A stretch of DNA of 64,000 nucleotides. Source: JAUVPY01 sp034412795. Lineage in GTDB: Bacteria; Chloroflexota; Anaerolineae; 4572-78; NAK82. Made by a program: the position numbers and the translations under genes. The notes below the pieces were generated by a model, which saw only the letters and a list, made by a program, of their open reading frames with translations, did no database searches and had not been told where the DNA came from. The first letter of the stretch is position 1; each line of letters opens with the position of its first letter. The stretch is taken from NCBI GenBank assembly GCA_034412795.1, contig DAOUMD010000132.1, positions 1 through 64,000 of the forward strand. Reading direction: 5' to 3'. Positions 9,301-17,879 of the stretch are shown here, piece after piece.

Positions 9301-10608
9301 ATAGAGATCATTCAGGTCACTGGTAGCAAAGCGCCCGCCATCAAGCTGCACCATGGGCCGCAAATCGGGTGGGATCACAGGCAGCACAGTGAGAACCATC
9401 CATTCAGGCCGGTTTGCGCTCTTGCGCAACGATTCCACGACGCGCAGCCGCTTGACCGCCTTCTTACGGATTTGTTTCGAGCGGGTACTGCGAATTTGGG
9501 TGCGTAGTTCTCGTGCCAGTTTATCCAAGTCGAGATCAACACAGATGTCACGCAGAGCCTCAGCACCCATAGCCGCCGCAAAGATGTGTCCCCAGCGGTC
9601 GTCAAGGTCACGATACTGAGCTTCGGTGAGGAAATCCATCTGTTGGATGTTCAGAAGCTCAGAACGTTGTTCTTCCAAGCGTCCGGCCAAATCGGCCAAC
9701 TCTCGCTCGGTCGCCTTGTATACCTGGTCAATCTCTTGTTCGGTGGTGAAGCGCAGGCGATCGATCTCAGCCTCAGCCAATTCTGTCTCTCGGGTGAGAT
9801 CCTCTTCAATCTCAAGTTTGATCTGGTTGAGACGTTCCTCGACTGCCTCATTAAGTCGGGTCAGATGCACTTGGCCAACAACCTCACCCTTATCCGCCAC
9901 CGGGGTGTCGGAATACGGTAAGACGATGGGAGCTCTCAATTGTTTCTCTTGTCGCTCTTCAAGCTTCTTCTGAACTGACTGTGCATCTTTCATCACCGCT
10001 TCGATTGACTGCGTCTGTTGCTCATCGAGGCGTTGTTGGGTAACTTCAAGTCCGCCACGCAGGCGCTCAATTTCGTTGTCGAGCCCCTCGCGCATGGCAT
10101 CAACCTGCTCTTGCTGAGCCCGTTCCATCCGGGTTCGCTCGCGGCTGAGCTCGTCGTCAAGCCGCTTGAGCGCTTTAGCTCTGGCCTGTTCGTCAACACG
10201 GGTGATGACGTATTGGGCAAAATAGAGGACACGGTCGAGGTTGCGCCGAGAAATATCAAGAAGCAGACCCAGGTAAGAGGGCACTCGCCGTGTGTACCAA
10301 ATATGTGCCACAGGGGCCGCGAGCTCGATATGCCCCATTCGTTCCCGCCGTACCGAGGAACGAGTGACGAGTACGCCGCACTTTTCGCAGGTAATGCCCT
10401 TGTAGCGGATTTGCTTATACTTACCACAGTAACACTGCCAGTCTTTGGTGGGACCAAAGATCGCTTCGCAGAAGAGACCATCCTTCTCAGGACGCAACCG
10501 TCGATAGTTGATCGTCTCCGGTTTGGTAACCTCACCGTACGACCAATTCCGAATCTCCTCCGGTGAAGCCAAGCTGATACGTAGCGCGCGAAAATCCTTT
10601 ACTTCCAA
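6316..10608 (-). CDS. rpoC: DNA-directed RNA polymerase subunit beta'
   Basis: The 1430-residue largest RNA polymerase subunit. The catalytic Mg-binding motif NADFDGD is at about 625-631. The N-terminal zinc site has Cys59, 61, 74 and 77 (CYCGKY...CEKCG), and the second zinc site is in the CELEHGICGMCYGRD region. Start is TTG at 10608 with GGAGG upstream. Residues about 140-325 are an Arg/Glu/Gln-rich coiled-coil insertion between the zinc ribbon and the clamp that is absent from the E. coli subunit. The C-terminus is acidic (DIEDVEEMDMQDAESDELEMI region). rpoB is not adjacent: the upstream gene is a tyrosine recombinase 53 bp away. That breaks the usual rpoB-rpoC pairing, at least within this window. 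Confidence 0.97.
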   Translation of the reverse strand: MEVKDFRALRISLASPEEIRNWSYGEVTKPETINYRRLRPEKDGLFCEAIFGPTKDWQCYCGKYKQIRYKGITCEKCGVLVTRSSVRRERMGHIELAAPVAHIWYTRRVPSYLGLLLDISRRNLDRVLYFAQYVITRVDEQARAKALKRLDDELSRERTRMERAQQEQVDAMREGLDNEIERLRGGLEVTQQRLDEQQTQSIEAVMKDAQSVQKKLEERQEKQLRAPIVLPYSDTPVADKGEVVGQVHLTRLNEAVEERLNQIKLEIEEDLTRETELAEAEIDRLRFTTEQEIDQVYKATERELADLAGRLEEQRSELLNIQQMDFLTEAQYRDLDDRWGHIFAAAMGAEALRDICVDLDLDKLARELRTQIRSTRSKQIRKKAVKRLRVVESLRKSANRPEWMVLTVLPVIPPDLRPMVQLDGGRFATSDLNDLYRRVINRNNRLKRLLELSAPDVIVRNEKRMLQEAVDSLIDNSRRGKAVSSRGRRQLKSLSDMLKGKQGRFRRNLLGKRVDYSGRSVIVIGPELELHQAGLPKSMALELFRPFVIQKLVEYNYANNVKGAKRIVEQQRPEVWEVLEEVIQTRPILLNRAPTLHRLGIQAFEPVLVEGSAIQIHPLVCTAFNADFDGDQMAVHIPLSQKAVVEAHELMFSSRNLLLPANGKPVVGPTKDMVLGVYYLTMAEDGRQGEGKIFADLDEVALAYALGKVDLHAKIKVMRVTERRIARKYPVETTVGRALFNQILPDELRFVNDVLEKGKLQDLVGTCYQKLGSEATAKLVDDIKSIGFKYATKSGTTIAVSDITVPEAKRQILEEVSQQVAKVEQQYRRGLITEDEQYVKTVELWTQATDDVTEAVRDSIDARSPIRIMADSGATKGGFQPIRQLAGMRGLMADPSGRIIALPIRSNFREGLTALEYFISTHGARKGLADTALRTADAGYLTRRLVDVAQDLIINAIDCGTNAGEWIREDTSKRIGESLAERIFGRVAAGKIVDPETGEVILDRGQMIEGAEAQAIMKAGITEAYVRTPMTCELEHGICGMCYGRDLARGGLVQVGEAVGIIAAQSIGEPGTQLTLRTFHTGGVAGVEDITHGLPRVQELFEARNPKGEAIISDIDGRAELLTTEDGGRMLKVTFSEMREDVHEVPGNWAVLVEDGDEIAARTRLAKRGDKEILAEHAGIVQRSDHNVVVRWEYKDEYEYEVASAARLRVESGSMVAAGQQLTEGSKNPNRILRILGREAAQVYLLEEVQRVYRSQGVSIHDKHIELIVRQMTNKVRVTVSGDSEYLPGELIDSLKFQRMNDRLIAEGKRPANGRPVLLGITKAALNTDSFLSAASFQHTINVLAQAAIEGKEDELYGLKENVIIGKLIPAGTGYYQHRERQEELMSQADGDGDIELDVEGIFDQAIESEIEDVEEMDMQDAESDELEMI

Positions 10609-10661
10609 GATAAACCTCCAAAGTCAAACATCGAACACTGTGCCAATCACGAAACTCTGTT

Positions 10662-11558
10662 TCACCGAGCAGCCAATTCGCCGACCTGCTCCTTGGCCGA
10701 CGCGTTAAGATATCGAGTCGTGGTTGCCAGGTTTTGATGCCCCAAACGTCGTGACACGAGCACCAAATCACCTGTGCTGTCCAGTAAACGACTCGCGTAT
10801 GTACGGCGCAAGGCTTGCGGTGATACGCCGTCCAGACCCGCAGCCCGCGCGCGGTCGCTTACAATACGCTGCACACTGCGCGTCGAAAGCGGCCGTCCTT
10901 CACGACTCAAAAAAAGACGACTTTCCCCTTCAACCTTGGGTCGTACTGAAAGATACTCATACAGCGCCTGTCGCAATTCGCCTTCCAAGGGAATTTTTCG
11001 AATCTCCCCGTGACGACCATCTTTAACTATCAGATGGGTACCAGGATGGTCAAAATAAACATCATCCAGACGTAACTCCACCAATTCATTGATCCGCAGA
11101 CCGGTATGCAACAACAGCATCAGAATAGCCGTGTTTCGTCGCGCCAGACCTGACTTCTCATTGCCAGACGCTCTAAATAGCTCTTCAATTTGTTTTCCGG
11201 TCAGGGGCGTAGCGGAGACAGTCCCTTCGCTTCGAACCAGTTGAACTCCCTCGGCGGGATTAGAGGCCATGATTCCCGCCTGAACGGCAAAGGCACAGAA
11301 CTTGCGCAAAGCCTGCAATCGCCGGTTTACGGTAGCTGGGGCGGAGTGTTTTTCTTCCAGCAGGTGGGAGCGATAAGACCGTATGATATTGGGGGAAAGG
11401 TTATCCAGTGAGAAATCTGAACCGACGTGGTCCACGCCCCATCGTACAAGGGCGCGCAGATCAGCCAGGTAATTAACAACTGTTAAAGGCGATAATTGCG
11501 TGAAAACCAAATGTTCCTCAAACTGGGCCAGCAGTGCCTCGCTCGCCCCCTGACTCAT
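10662..11558 (-). CDS. Xer-like tyrosine recombinase/integrase
   Basis: A 298-residue tyrosine recombinase with the XerC/XerD layout: an N-terminal SAM-like core-binding domain (about 1-95) and a C-terminal catalytic domain. Expected active-site residues are Arg155 (HTGLRINEL), Lys179, Arg251, His274 (RLGHQNL) and nucleophile Tyr283 (TTTRYL). The first His of the H-x-x-R box is replaced by Gln248 (SPQALRR), an unusual change in a residue that is normally conserved. The family resolves chromosome dimers at dif, and other members integrate mobile DNA. Position directly upstream of rpoC, with no mobile genes around it, favours a resident Xer protein. A consensus promoter lies upstream at 11729-11757. 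Confidence 0.88.
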   Translation of the reverse strand: MSQGASEALLAQFEEHLVFTQLSPLTVVNYLADLRALVRWGVDHVGSDFSLDNLSPNIIRSYRSHLLEEKHSAPATVNRRLQALRKFCAFAVQAGIMASNPAEGVQLVRSEGTVSATPLTGKQIEELFRASGNEKSGLARRNTAILMLLLHTGLRINELVELRLDDVYFDHPGTHLIVKDGRHGEIRKIPLEGELRQALYEYLSVRPKVEGESRLFLSREGRPLSTRSVQRIVSDRARAAGLDGVSPQALRRTYASRLLDSTGDLVLVSRRLGHQNLATTTRYLNASAKEQVGELAAR

Positions 11559-11640
11559 TTACTCCCCCTGAGAAAGTCCACGCCAATCCCCCGTATCCAA
11601 ATGTGAAGTTTCAGATGTGCGTGAAATATAATTGCACGAC

Positions 11641-11664
11641 AAAAGGCGCCTGGATAAGGGCGCC
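11641..11664 (-). terminator. Possible attenuator hairpin upstream of the Xer-like gene
   Basis: On the minus strand GGCGCC, an eight-base loop and GGCGCC are followed by TTTT. It lies between the consensus promoter and the coding start, about 80 bases before the latter, so it could act as a weak attenuator. The stem is only six pairs long. Confidence 0.35.
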
Positions 11665-11728
11665 GCTATCATTGCGTGCATATTCACGGATGCCGGTAAT
11701 ATACGTTATATTCACTAATCAGATTGAT

Positions 11729-11757
11729 ATTATAACATACTCCGAGCCCTGTGTCAA
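11729..11757 (-). promoter_or_regulatory. Consensus sigma-70-type promoter
   Basis: On the minus strand a perfect TTGACA (11752-11757), a 17-base spacer and a perfect TATAAT (11729-11734). It points at the Xer-like gene and possibly rpoC beyond it. The leader would be about 165 bases. Confidence 0.75.
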
Positions 11758-11821
11758 GTAGGAATTTATAATTGTTGCGTATAATGTTTGAAACAGATGG
11801 GAAATGTTACATATAACTCGG

Positions 11822-14254
11822 TCAATTGTCTAGCGCCAGACTTGCAACGGTAACACCCTCTCCGCCCTCACCTTCTTTACCGGCCTCATATGAGGAAACC
11901 AGCGGGTGCGCGCGCAACGCATCGCGTACAGCGGCTCGCAGCACGCCCGTACCCTTTCCGTGGATAACACGCACCCAAGGCAAGCCAACCAGATAGGCAT
12001 CGTCCAGATAACGATCCAATCGATGCAGCGCCTCTTCAGCCGTCTCGCCGCGCAGATCCAGTTCGAGGCCCGGCGACTCCACGGCAGGCGTCTGCACGCC
12101 AGCGATCTCCCCCCCCTCCTCGCCAGGTGGAGTCTCGCCCTTGGCAGCCCGCTGGCGCAATTCCACCTGGTTACGCCTTACGCTGGTTCTGAAGCGCCCC
12201 AGTTGCAGATCAACTTTTCCTTGATGGCTGCTGATGACCTCGCCAACCGCCTGATAGGGCTCGACCCAGACCTGATCCCCCGGCTGCAGAGGTCCTCGAT
12301 ATTTCACCTTCGGTGGCGGCTGTGTCTCTTCCACACTGACGCTGGTCTCCAACCTGGTCAGGGTTTCTTGAGTGTGTCGTTCCAATTCCCGCAGAGAAAG
12401 ACTATCCTCCACCGACGAGTCCTGAGCCTGAGCAGACTGAAGCCCAAGGGCCCACTCCTCGCGTAAACGGCGCAGTTCTTTGCGCACAGCTTTGAGTTCG
12501 CGACCGGCGTCGGCGCGGGCGGAATTGAGGATACCGCGCCGTTCGTCCTCAATTTGGGCCAGGCGCTGGGTGAGCCTCCCCAAGCGTGTTTCAACCTGGA
12601 CACGGGTTGTCTCTGCCGCAGCACGCTCGCGGGCGGCCGAATCTAACTGAGCCTGGATGTCCTGCAACATTGCCTCAGTCTGCATCGCCTCGGGCGACAC
12701 CATACTTTGTGCCGAGTCTATGATGTGGCCGTCTAGCCCTAACCGATGGGCAATGGCAAAAGCATTGGAGCGACCAGGCAGACCGATCGTCAGGCGATAC
12801 GTGGGCGATAGCGTATCGGCATCAAATTCAACGCTGGCATTGGTTATTCCAGATGTGGTGTGAGCATACGCCTTCAACTCGGAGAAATGGGTAGCCACGA
12901 AAGTAGTCACTCGGCGCTCTCGTAGGTGATCCAGAATGGCACGAGCCAGGGCCGAACCCTCCACCGGATCGGTACCTGCACCTAGCTCATCGAGAATAAC
13001 CAAAGACTCGGCATCGCATTCAGCCAGAATGCTCACTATGTTGGTGAGATGTGATGAGAACGTAGAAAGTGATTGCTCTATCGACTGTTCGTCGCCGATA
13101 TCAGCATATATGCCGTCAAAAAGAGGCAGCGTTGAGCCTTCGGCAGCGGGAATGTGCAGCCCGGCTTGAGCCATGGCCGCGAGAAGCCCAACCGTCTTAA
13201 GGGTGACCGTCTTACCACCTGTGTTCGGCCCGGTGATGACGAGAATAAAAGTCTCGGGCGGAAAGACCACGTCGACAGGAACCACAGATTTCGGATCAAG
13301 CAAGGGATGGCGGGCCGCAAGGAGTTTGACCGAGTCAGTCTGTCCCGAAGGCAGATTGCGTGAAGCGGAGTCAACCCAATTTGGCTCGACGGCACCTAGC
13401 TCGTCGGCGTATTTCGCCTTGGCGAGGGCCAGGTCCAACTCGGCCAGCGCCTCGACAGTCCAACCGATGCGCACCGATTCTTCTGCCACCAGATCAGTGA
13501 GGGCTAGCAATACGCGCCGTACTTCTTCCTCTTCGTCGAGTTGGAGCTGGCGCCATCGATTGTTCAACTCGACCGTCGCCAATGGCTCAATGAAGAGCGT
13601 GGCACCGCTGGCGCTTTGGTCGTGGACGATGCCCTGGATACGACCTTTGAACTCCGCGCGCAGGGGGATTACGTAACGGCCCTGACGTTGGGTAACGAAG
13701 GTCTCCTGCAAATATGGACTGTTCTGGGACGAGTGAACGATTTTGTTCAGCCGGTCTAGAAGCCGTTGGTGGACAACCCCCAACTCGCTGCGGATGCGAG
13801 CCAGGTCCGGGCTAGCTGTGTCAAGCACCTCGCCATTTTCGCTGATGCAACGACCAATCTCCTGGATCAGCCCCGGACATTCTTGAATGCGGCCAGCAAT
13901 GTCATCCAGGTGGGGAAACTGATCACCCAGCCGTGTGATGGCCCGCTCCAAGCTCCGGGCGGCAACGAGAGTCTGGCGTATATCGAGCAACTCAGTAGGG
14001 AGCAAGGCCGACGAACGTTTCGCCTGTTCCAGCAATGGACGCACATCACGCGCACCGCCAATGGACACGTCGGGATTGATACTCAGTAAGCGACACGCTT
14101 CGCTCGTCTCGGCCTGGCTTTGAAGGATTTCAGGTAAATGGCAAGCCGGTGCCAACGCCAGAGCCAACTCTTTGCTGGCAGAGAAATCGGCGTGATAGGC
14201 CAGCCGTTCCAAGATTTTTGGGAATTCGAGGGTGTTCAGGTGTTTGAGATTCAA
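11822..14254 (-). CDS. mutS2: MutS2-family ATPase with Smr nuclease domain
   Basis: An 810-residue MutS2 protein. The MutS-like clamp and lever region precedes an ABC-type ATPase domain with Walker A GPNTGGKTVTLK (about 342-353) and Walker B (LVILDELGAGTDP). A coiled-coil linker follows, then a KOW-like segment (LQPGDQVWVEPYQAVGEV) and a C-terminal Smr domain (LDLRGETAEEAL..., HGKGTGVLR). The mismatch-recognition domain of true MutS is missing, as is normal for the family. Family members suppress recombination and, in Bacillus, act on collided ribosomes. The gene follows cvpA with a six-base gap, a common arrangement. Confidence 0.95.
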   Translation of the reverse strand: MNLKHLNTLEFPKILERLAYHADFSASKELALALAPACHLPEILQSQAETSEACRLLSINPDVSIGGARDVRPLLEQAKRSSALLPTELLDIRQTLVAARSLERAITRLGDQFPHLDDIAGRIQECPGLIQEIGRCISENGEVLDTASPDLARIRSELGVVHQRLLDRLNKIVHSSQNSPYLQETFVTQRQGRYVIPLRAEFKGRIQGIVHDQSASGATLFIEPLATVELNNRWRQLQLDEEEEVRRVLLALTDLVAEESVRIGWTVEALAELDLALAKAKYADELGAVEPNWVDSASRNLPSGQTDSVKLLAARHPLLDPKSVVPVDVVFPPETFILVITGPNTGGKTVTLKTVGLLAAMAQAGLHIPAAEGSTLPLFDGIYADIGDEQSIEQSLSTFSSHLTNIVSILAECDAESLVILDELGAGTDPVEGSALARAILDHLRERRVTTFVATHFSELKAYAHTTSGITNASVEFDADTLSPTYRLTIGLPGRSNAFAIAHRLGLDGHIIDSAQSMVSPEAMQTEAMLQDIQAQLDSAARERAAAETTRVQVETRLGRLTQRLAQIEDERRGILNSARADAGRELKAVRKELRRLREEWALGLQSAQAQDSSVEDSLSLRELERHTQETLTRLETSVSVEETQPPPKVKYRGPLQPGDQVWVEPYQAVGEVISSHQGKVDLQLGRFRTSVRRNQVELRQRAAKGETPPGEEGGEIAGVQTPAVESPGLELDLRGETAEEALHRLDRYLDDAYLVGLPWVRVIHGKGTGVLRAAVRDALRAHPLVSSYEAGKEGEGGEGVTVASLALDN

Positions 14255-14260
14255 TATCGC

Positions 14261-14875
14261 CTACTGAAGCTCCTGCATAAGTCCGGAGAGGATGTTAGGG
14301 GCATCGCCAGGTATCCAGAAGCTAATTGCCGAATAGATAAGCGTCATGGTATAAGCAAACCAAGGAACCAATGCCGATGCGCCTAATTGTCGCCGAAAAG
14401 CACTGGCGCCGCCGCCAGTGACAAAGCCAGACCGCAGGATAAACTGAAGCACGGCCAATATCAAACTGATCCAAATGATGGCAACGATAATGCCTAACAA
14501 CAAGCCCACAAGCCGGTTCAACGGACCAGTCAGGAATCTCTGGCTACCCTTGGAAACAGCTTCCTCCAGATCCCCTCGCTGCTTGCGCTTGCGCTCTTCA
14601 GGTGGCGTGGCAAAGTAGCGTGTGAAGAAGCCGATACCATTGACCAATACAAACAAGAGAAGCACAAAGGCTAGCGCCTGGCTGCCCTGGACTGACATAC
14701 CGGGAAGCAAATCCCGAAAGAACTCGCCCAGTGGCCGGTAAAGCCAGAGGGCGATGACCAGCCCTATATATAAGCTGAAGAGTCCAATAAGCAATTTGGC
14801 CGCACCGCGCAACAGCCCCCACAAAGCGCCGACCACGAGAAAGAATATCAACAAAAAATCCAAGGCATTGAGCAT
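14261..14875 (-). CDS. cvpA: CvpA-family membrane protein
   Basis: A 204-residue protein with four predicted hydrophobic segments (about 5-30, 62-85, 120-150 and 170-195) and the CvpA-type start (NALDFLLIFFLVVGALWGLLRG). CvpA proteins are inner-membrane proteins first linked to colicin V production and later to envelope stress. The biochemical role is not known. The cvpA-mutS2 pair is conserved in many bacteria, which supports both calls. Confidence 0.85.
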   Translation of the reverse strand: MLNALDFLLIFFLVVGALWGLLRGAAKLLIGLFSLYIGLVIALWLYRPLGEFFRDLLPGMSVQGSQALAFVLLLFVLVNGIGFFTRYFATPPEERKRKQRGDLEEAVSKGSQRFLTGPLNRLVGLLLGIIVAIIWISLILAVLQFILRSGFVTGGGASAFRRQLGASALVPWFAYTMTLIYSAISFWIPGDAPNILSGLMQELQ

Positions 14876-14882
14876 TAGAGGC

Positions 14883-16469
14883 TCATCCTCCTTTCTTCAA
14901 CGAATTTGTAATGGATCGGAACAGTGTGCCATCGGCGACTAAATGCCGGACCGTCTCAATATATGGATACATGATAGCATCATTTTCCAAAAAGGGCACA
15001 TGCTGACGTACTAACCTATATGCTGCGCGAGTCCCTTGCCCCAACTGCGCCGACGGCCCCAGCTCCATTCTTCGGAAGTCAATGCCCTGAGCAGCAGCCA
15101 GCAACTCCAGGGCCAGAATATACTCCAGGTTGTCGAGAATCTGGCAGGCCTGGCGAGCGGCAGAACAGCCCATACTGACGTGATCCTCTGTATTGGCCGA
15201 GGTGGGAATAGTGTCGATACTGGCCGGATGGGCCAACACTTTGTTCTCCGAAGCCAGGGCAGCCGCAGTGTACTGGACAAGCATAAAACCCGAATTAAGG
15301 CCGCCATGCTTGATGAGAAAGGCCGGCAGAACATGGGAGTTGCTGGCCTCGTCGGTCAGGCGGGTGATGCGCCGCTCTGAAATGTTGCCGAGTTCGGTCA
15401 AGGCCATAGCCAGGTAGTCCATCGCGATGGCCACCGGCTCGCCATGAAAGTTGCCACCAGAGAGAACTGCCACTTCGTCCCGGTCAAAAAAGAGCAGTGG
15501 ATTGTCGGTAGCCGCATTCAGCTCGATTTCGATGACCCAACGAGCGTAGGCAATGGCATCTCGCACCGCCCCATGTACCTGGGGAATGCAGCGCAGCGTA
15601 TAAGCATCCTGTACATTGTAAGGATCGTGGTGGCGAGTGAAGTCGCTGTCATCCAACAACTGACGGAGGTGACGAGCGCAATCAACCTGGCGAGGATGCG
15701 GACGTACAGCGTGAATGCGCTCATCAAACGCCAAAGCAGTACCATGCAGCGCCTCCAAGCTCAAACAGCCGGCGGCATCAGCAATGCAGCTCAGTTGCTC
15801 GGCCTGACGAGTGGCCAGTGCACCCAACCCACACATCACTGCCGTGCCATTGGTGAGAGCCAGCCCTTCCTTGGCCGCCAGCGTGGTTGGCGCCAGTCCA
15901 GCCCGTCGCAATGCCTCAGCTCCGGCCCAAATTTCACCTTGATACTCCGCTTCCCCTTCACCAATGAGCACCAACGCCATATGAGCCAGAGGGGCCAGGT
16001 CACCGCTGGCCCCCAGCGAGCCCTGGCTAGGGATAACTGAATGCACCCCCCGGTTGAGCATATCCACCAGCAAGTTCAGCGTTTCCAGGCGAATTCCTGA
16101 ATGCCCTTTGGCAAGGGTATTGGCACGGATGAGCATCGACGCGCGCACAGTCCGCCGGTCAAAGGTCGGCCCAACGCCAACGGCATGGCTCATGACAATG
16201 TTGCGCTGTAGTTGCTGAACCTGATCCGGCTCAATGATGCGGTCCTTGAAGGCTCCGAAGCCGGTGGTGATACCATAGACAATCTCGCCTCGGGAGATCA
16301 ACTCGGCGACAGCCTGTTGCGCACGCTGTACTTTGTGCACCGCCTCAGGCGACAACTCGACAGCCGGCGCACCCGGTTCACCCTCGGCCACAGCCACCAC
16401 CTGCTCGATCGTCAGACTCTCACCGTTGAGAGATAAAGTATTCACACCCACCACCTCTATTGTGACCAC
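14883..16469 (-). CDS. hutH: Histidine ammonia-lyase (aromatic amino acid lyase family)
   Basis: A 528-residue lyase that removes ammonia from histidine to give urocanate. The Ala154-Ser155-Gly156 triad that cyclises into the MIO electrophile is in GSLGASGDLAPLAH, and the conserved active-site Tyr lies in VYGITTGFG. Length is typical (about 500-530). The called start is a GTG at 16469 overlapping the aldo/keto reductase end by 13 bases. An internal GTG at 16445 preceded by GAGGTGG is an equally good start. No hutU, hutI or hutG is nearby, so the enzyme could also act as a phenylalanine or tyrosine lyase; the substrate cannot be fixed from motifs alone. Confidence 0.9.
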   Translation of the reverse strand: MVTIEVVGVNTLSLNGESLTIEQVVAVAEGEPGAPAVELSPEAVHKVQRAQQAVAELISRGEIVYGITTGFGAFKDRIIEPDQVQQLQRNIVMSHAVGVGPTFDRRTVRASMLIRANTLAKGHSGIRLETLNLLVDMLNRGVHSVIPSQGSLGASGDLAPLAHMALVLIGEGEAEYQGEIWAGAEALRRAGLAPTTLAAKEGLALTNGTAVMCGLGALATRQAEQLSCIADAAGCLSLEALHGTALAFDERIHAVRPHPRQVDCARHLRQLLDDSDFTRHHDPYNVQDAYTLRCIPQVHGAVRDAIAYARWVIEIELNAATDNPLLFFDRDEVAVLSGGNFHGEPVAIAMDYLAMALTELGNISERRITRLTDEASNSHVLPAFLIKHGGLNSGFMLVQYTAAALASENKVLAHPASIDTIPTSANTEDHVSMGCSAARQACQILDNLEYILALELLAAAQGIDFRRMELGPSAQLGQGTRAAYRLVRQHVPFLENDAIMYPYIETVRHLVADGTLFRSITNSLKKGG

Positions 16470-17437
16470 TCAGCCGGTTGCCGCTCCCAACGATGCGGGC
16501 GCAGCTTGCTATACAAGTCTGCCGGCAATGGACCTTTGTCACTGGTAGCCAGATTTGCCTCCACGTGGTGCAACTTTCGCATGCCTGGTATGATGGTGCT
16601 GACAGTTGAATTGGTGAGGATGAAGCGCAAAGCCATCTCGGCCATCGTCATCCCTTCAAGCACCAACGGCTTGAGAGCATCCGCGCGCTCCACGCTGGGG
16701 ATGAGGTTTTCCGGCACAAAATAGCTGTTGCGCCAATCCCCTTCCGGCCATTTGCTATCCCTGGTCAGCTTTCCGGTTAGTGTACCCTCATCAAAGGGTA
16801 CGCGTGCGATTAGCGCGACATCCATTTCGTCGCAGGCCGGGAATAGCCCATCCTCTGGGTTCTGGTCAAAGATATTGTAAATGACCTGGACCACGTCAAC
16901 CAAGCCACTGCGCACCGTCTGCACGCCATTCCACGGTTCCCAACGATTAAGGCTGATACCTACCGCATTGATCAAGCCCTGGCGGCGCAGGTCATCCATC
17001 TTCTTGGCCCAGCGATCATCCTCCACCCAACTGTCTTCCCAGGTATGGAACTGCATCAAGTCAAAGGACGTCAGACCGGCGTTTTCCAAACTTTCGTGGA
17101 CGTACTCCTCGATGTGATCGGGTGGGAAGCAGTCATCCAAGGTGAATTCGCGCTGGCTAGGCCATTTGAAGTTTTTAGGTGGAATCTTGGTGGCCGTGTA
17201 GAGCTTCTCATCCGGGTTGGCCCGCACCAATTGCCCAAGCAGGTGTTCACTATGTCCCTCGCCGTAGCCCCAGGCAGTGTCGAAGAAATTGCAGCCCAAC
17301 TCTACGGCTCGCCCCAGGGAATGCAAGGATTCTTCGTCGTCAGAGCCACTCCATCCGCCCCCCATGGCCCACATGCCGTAGCCAATCTCGCTGACCATCC
17401 AACCGGTGCGTCCAAATCGTCGGTAGTTCATCATCAA
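16457..17437 (-). CDS. Aldo/keto reductase
   Basis: A 326-residue NADPH-dependent oxidoreductase of the (beta/alpha)8 AKR fold. The catalytic tetrad is visible: Asp53 and Tyr58 (FFDTAWGYGEG), Lys84 (TATKIPP) and the His of LMQFHTWE. The cofactor-binding C-terminal segment has NSTVSTIIPGMR. The start is TTG followed by two ATG codons, so 17434 or 17431 are alternatives. It probably forms a transcription unit with the overlapping lyase gene downstream. The substrate is unknown. Confidence 0.92.
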   Translation of the reverse strand: MMMNYRRFGRTGWMVSEIGYGMWAMGGGWSGSDDEESLHSLGRAVELGCNFFDTAWGYGEGHSEHLLGQLVRANPDEKLYTATKIPPKNFKWPSQREFTLDDCFPPDHIEEYVHESLENAGLTSFDLMQFHTWEDSWVEDDRWAKKMDDLRRQGLINAVGISLNRWEPWNGVQTVRSGLVDVVQVIYNIFDQNPEDGLFPACDEMDVALIARVPFDEGTLTGKLTRDSKWPEGDWRNSYFVPENLIPSVERADALKPLVLEGMTMAEMALRFILTNSTVSTIIPGMRKLHHVEANLATSDKGPLPADLYSKLRPHRWERQPAEWSQ

Positions 17438-17517
17438 ACCTCCCCTAAGTTAGCGTGTAAGTATGTCATCAACAAAATGCGAACCGCCCTAATTATATAT
17501 CCTAAGCTGTCTTCAAG

Positions 17518-17640
17518 CTAGTGCACTGAGGCGTAAGCAAGCCAATAGTTTGTAGTAGCGACTTCAGTCGCTTAACCAGCCCAAAAACGACTAAAGTCGT
17601 TACTACGAACTACAGACCCATTTACGCCTCGGTGTACTAG
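17518..17640. mobile_element. MITE-like palindromic element (123 bp)
   Basis: The element begins and ends with CTAG. Its terminal inverted repeats are CTAGTGCACTGAGGCGTAAG and, at the other end, the complement of a sequence reading CTAGTACACCGAGGCGTAAA. A second inverted pair, GTAGTAGCGACTTCAGTCG and CGACTAAAGTCGTTACTAC, is nested inside. There is no coding capacity. This is typical of a non-autonomous miniature element or large palindromic repeat. Confidence 0.6.
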
Positions 17641-17789
17641 ATTAGACACCGTATGAACAGAGCCCAAACCGAATTACGCTGTTGAAGGCCCGATATGGTT
17701 AACATCGTTTTGCCTAGAAAATTTATGTAAAGTTAAATGCGCTCTGCGCAAGATCGTGGATGAGGCAGCGAGCGATCGCGACAGTAGAA

Positions 17790-17818
17790 GTGACATCTCC
17801 CCCACAGTATGCTATAAT
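17790..17818 (+). promoter_or_regulatory. Sigma-70-type promoter for the epimerase gene
   Basis: GTGACA (17790-17795), a 17-base spacer, and TATAAT (17813-17818). The leader to the ATG at 17880 is about 55 bases. One mismatch to the -35 consensus. Confidence 0.65.
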
Positions 17819-17879
17819 CTCTCTCTTGAGATAACATTGACGGTATATATCTCATAAGCGGGGAAGGGGAATAAGAACA

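Larger units (their letters stand above)
11559..11821. other. Intergenic region between the Xer-like gene and mutS2
   Basis: About 260 AT-rich bases with no open frame that I would call. It holds the promoter at 11729-11757 and the small hairpin at 11641-11664, both oriented toward the Xer-like gene. Confidence 0.6.
17438..17879. other. Intergenic region between divergent genes
   Basis: About 440 bases without a convincing gene. It carries a palindromic MITE-like element (17518-17640) and a good promoter (17790-17818) for the plus-strand genes. Confidence 0.6.
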
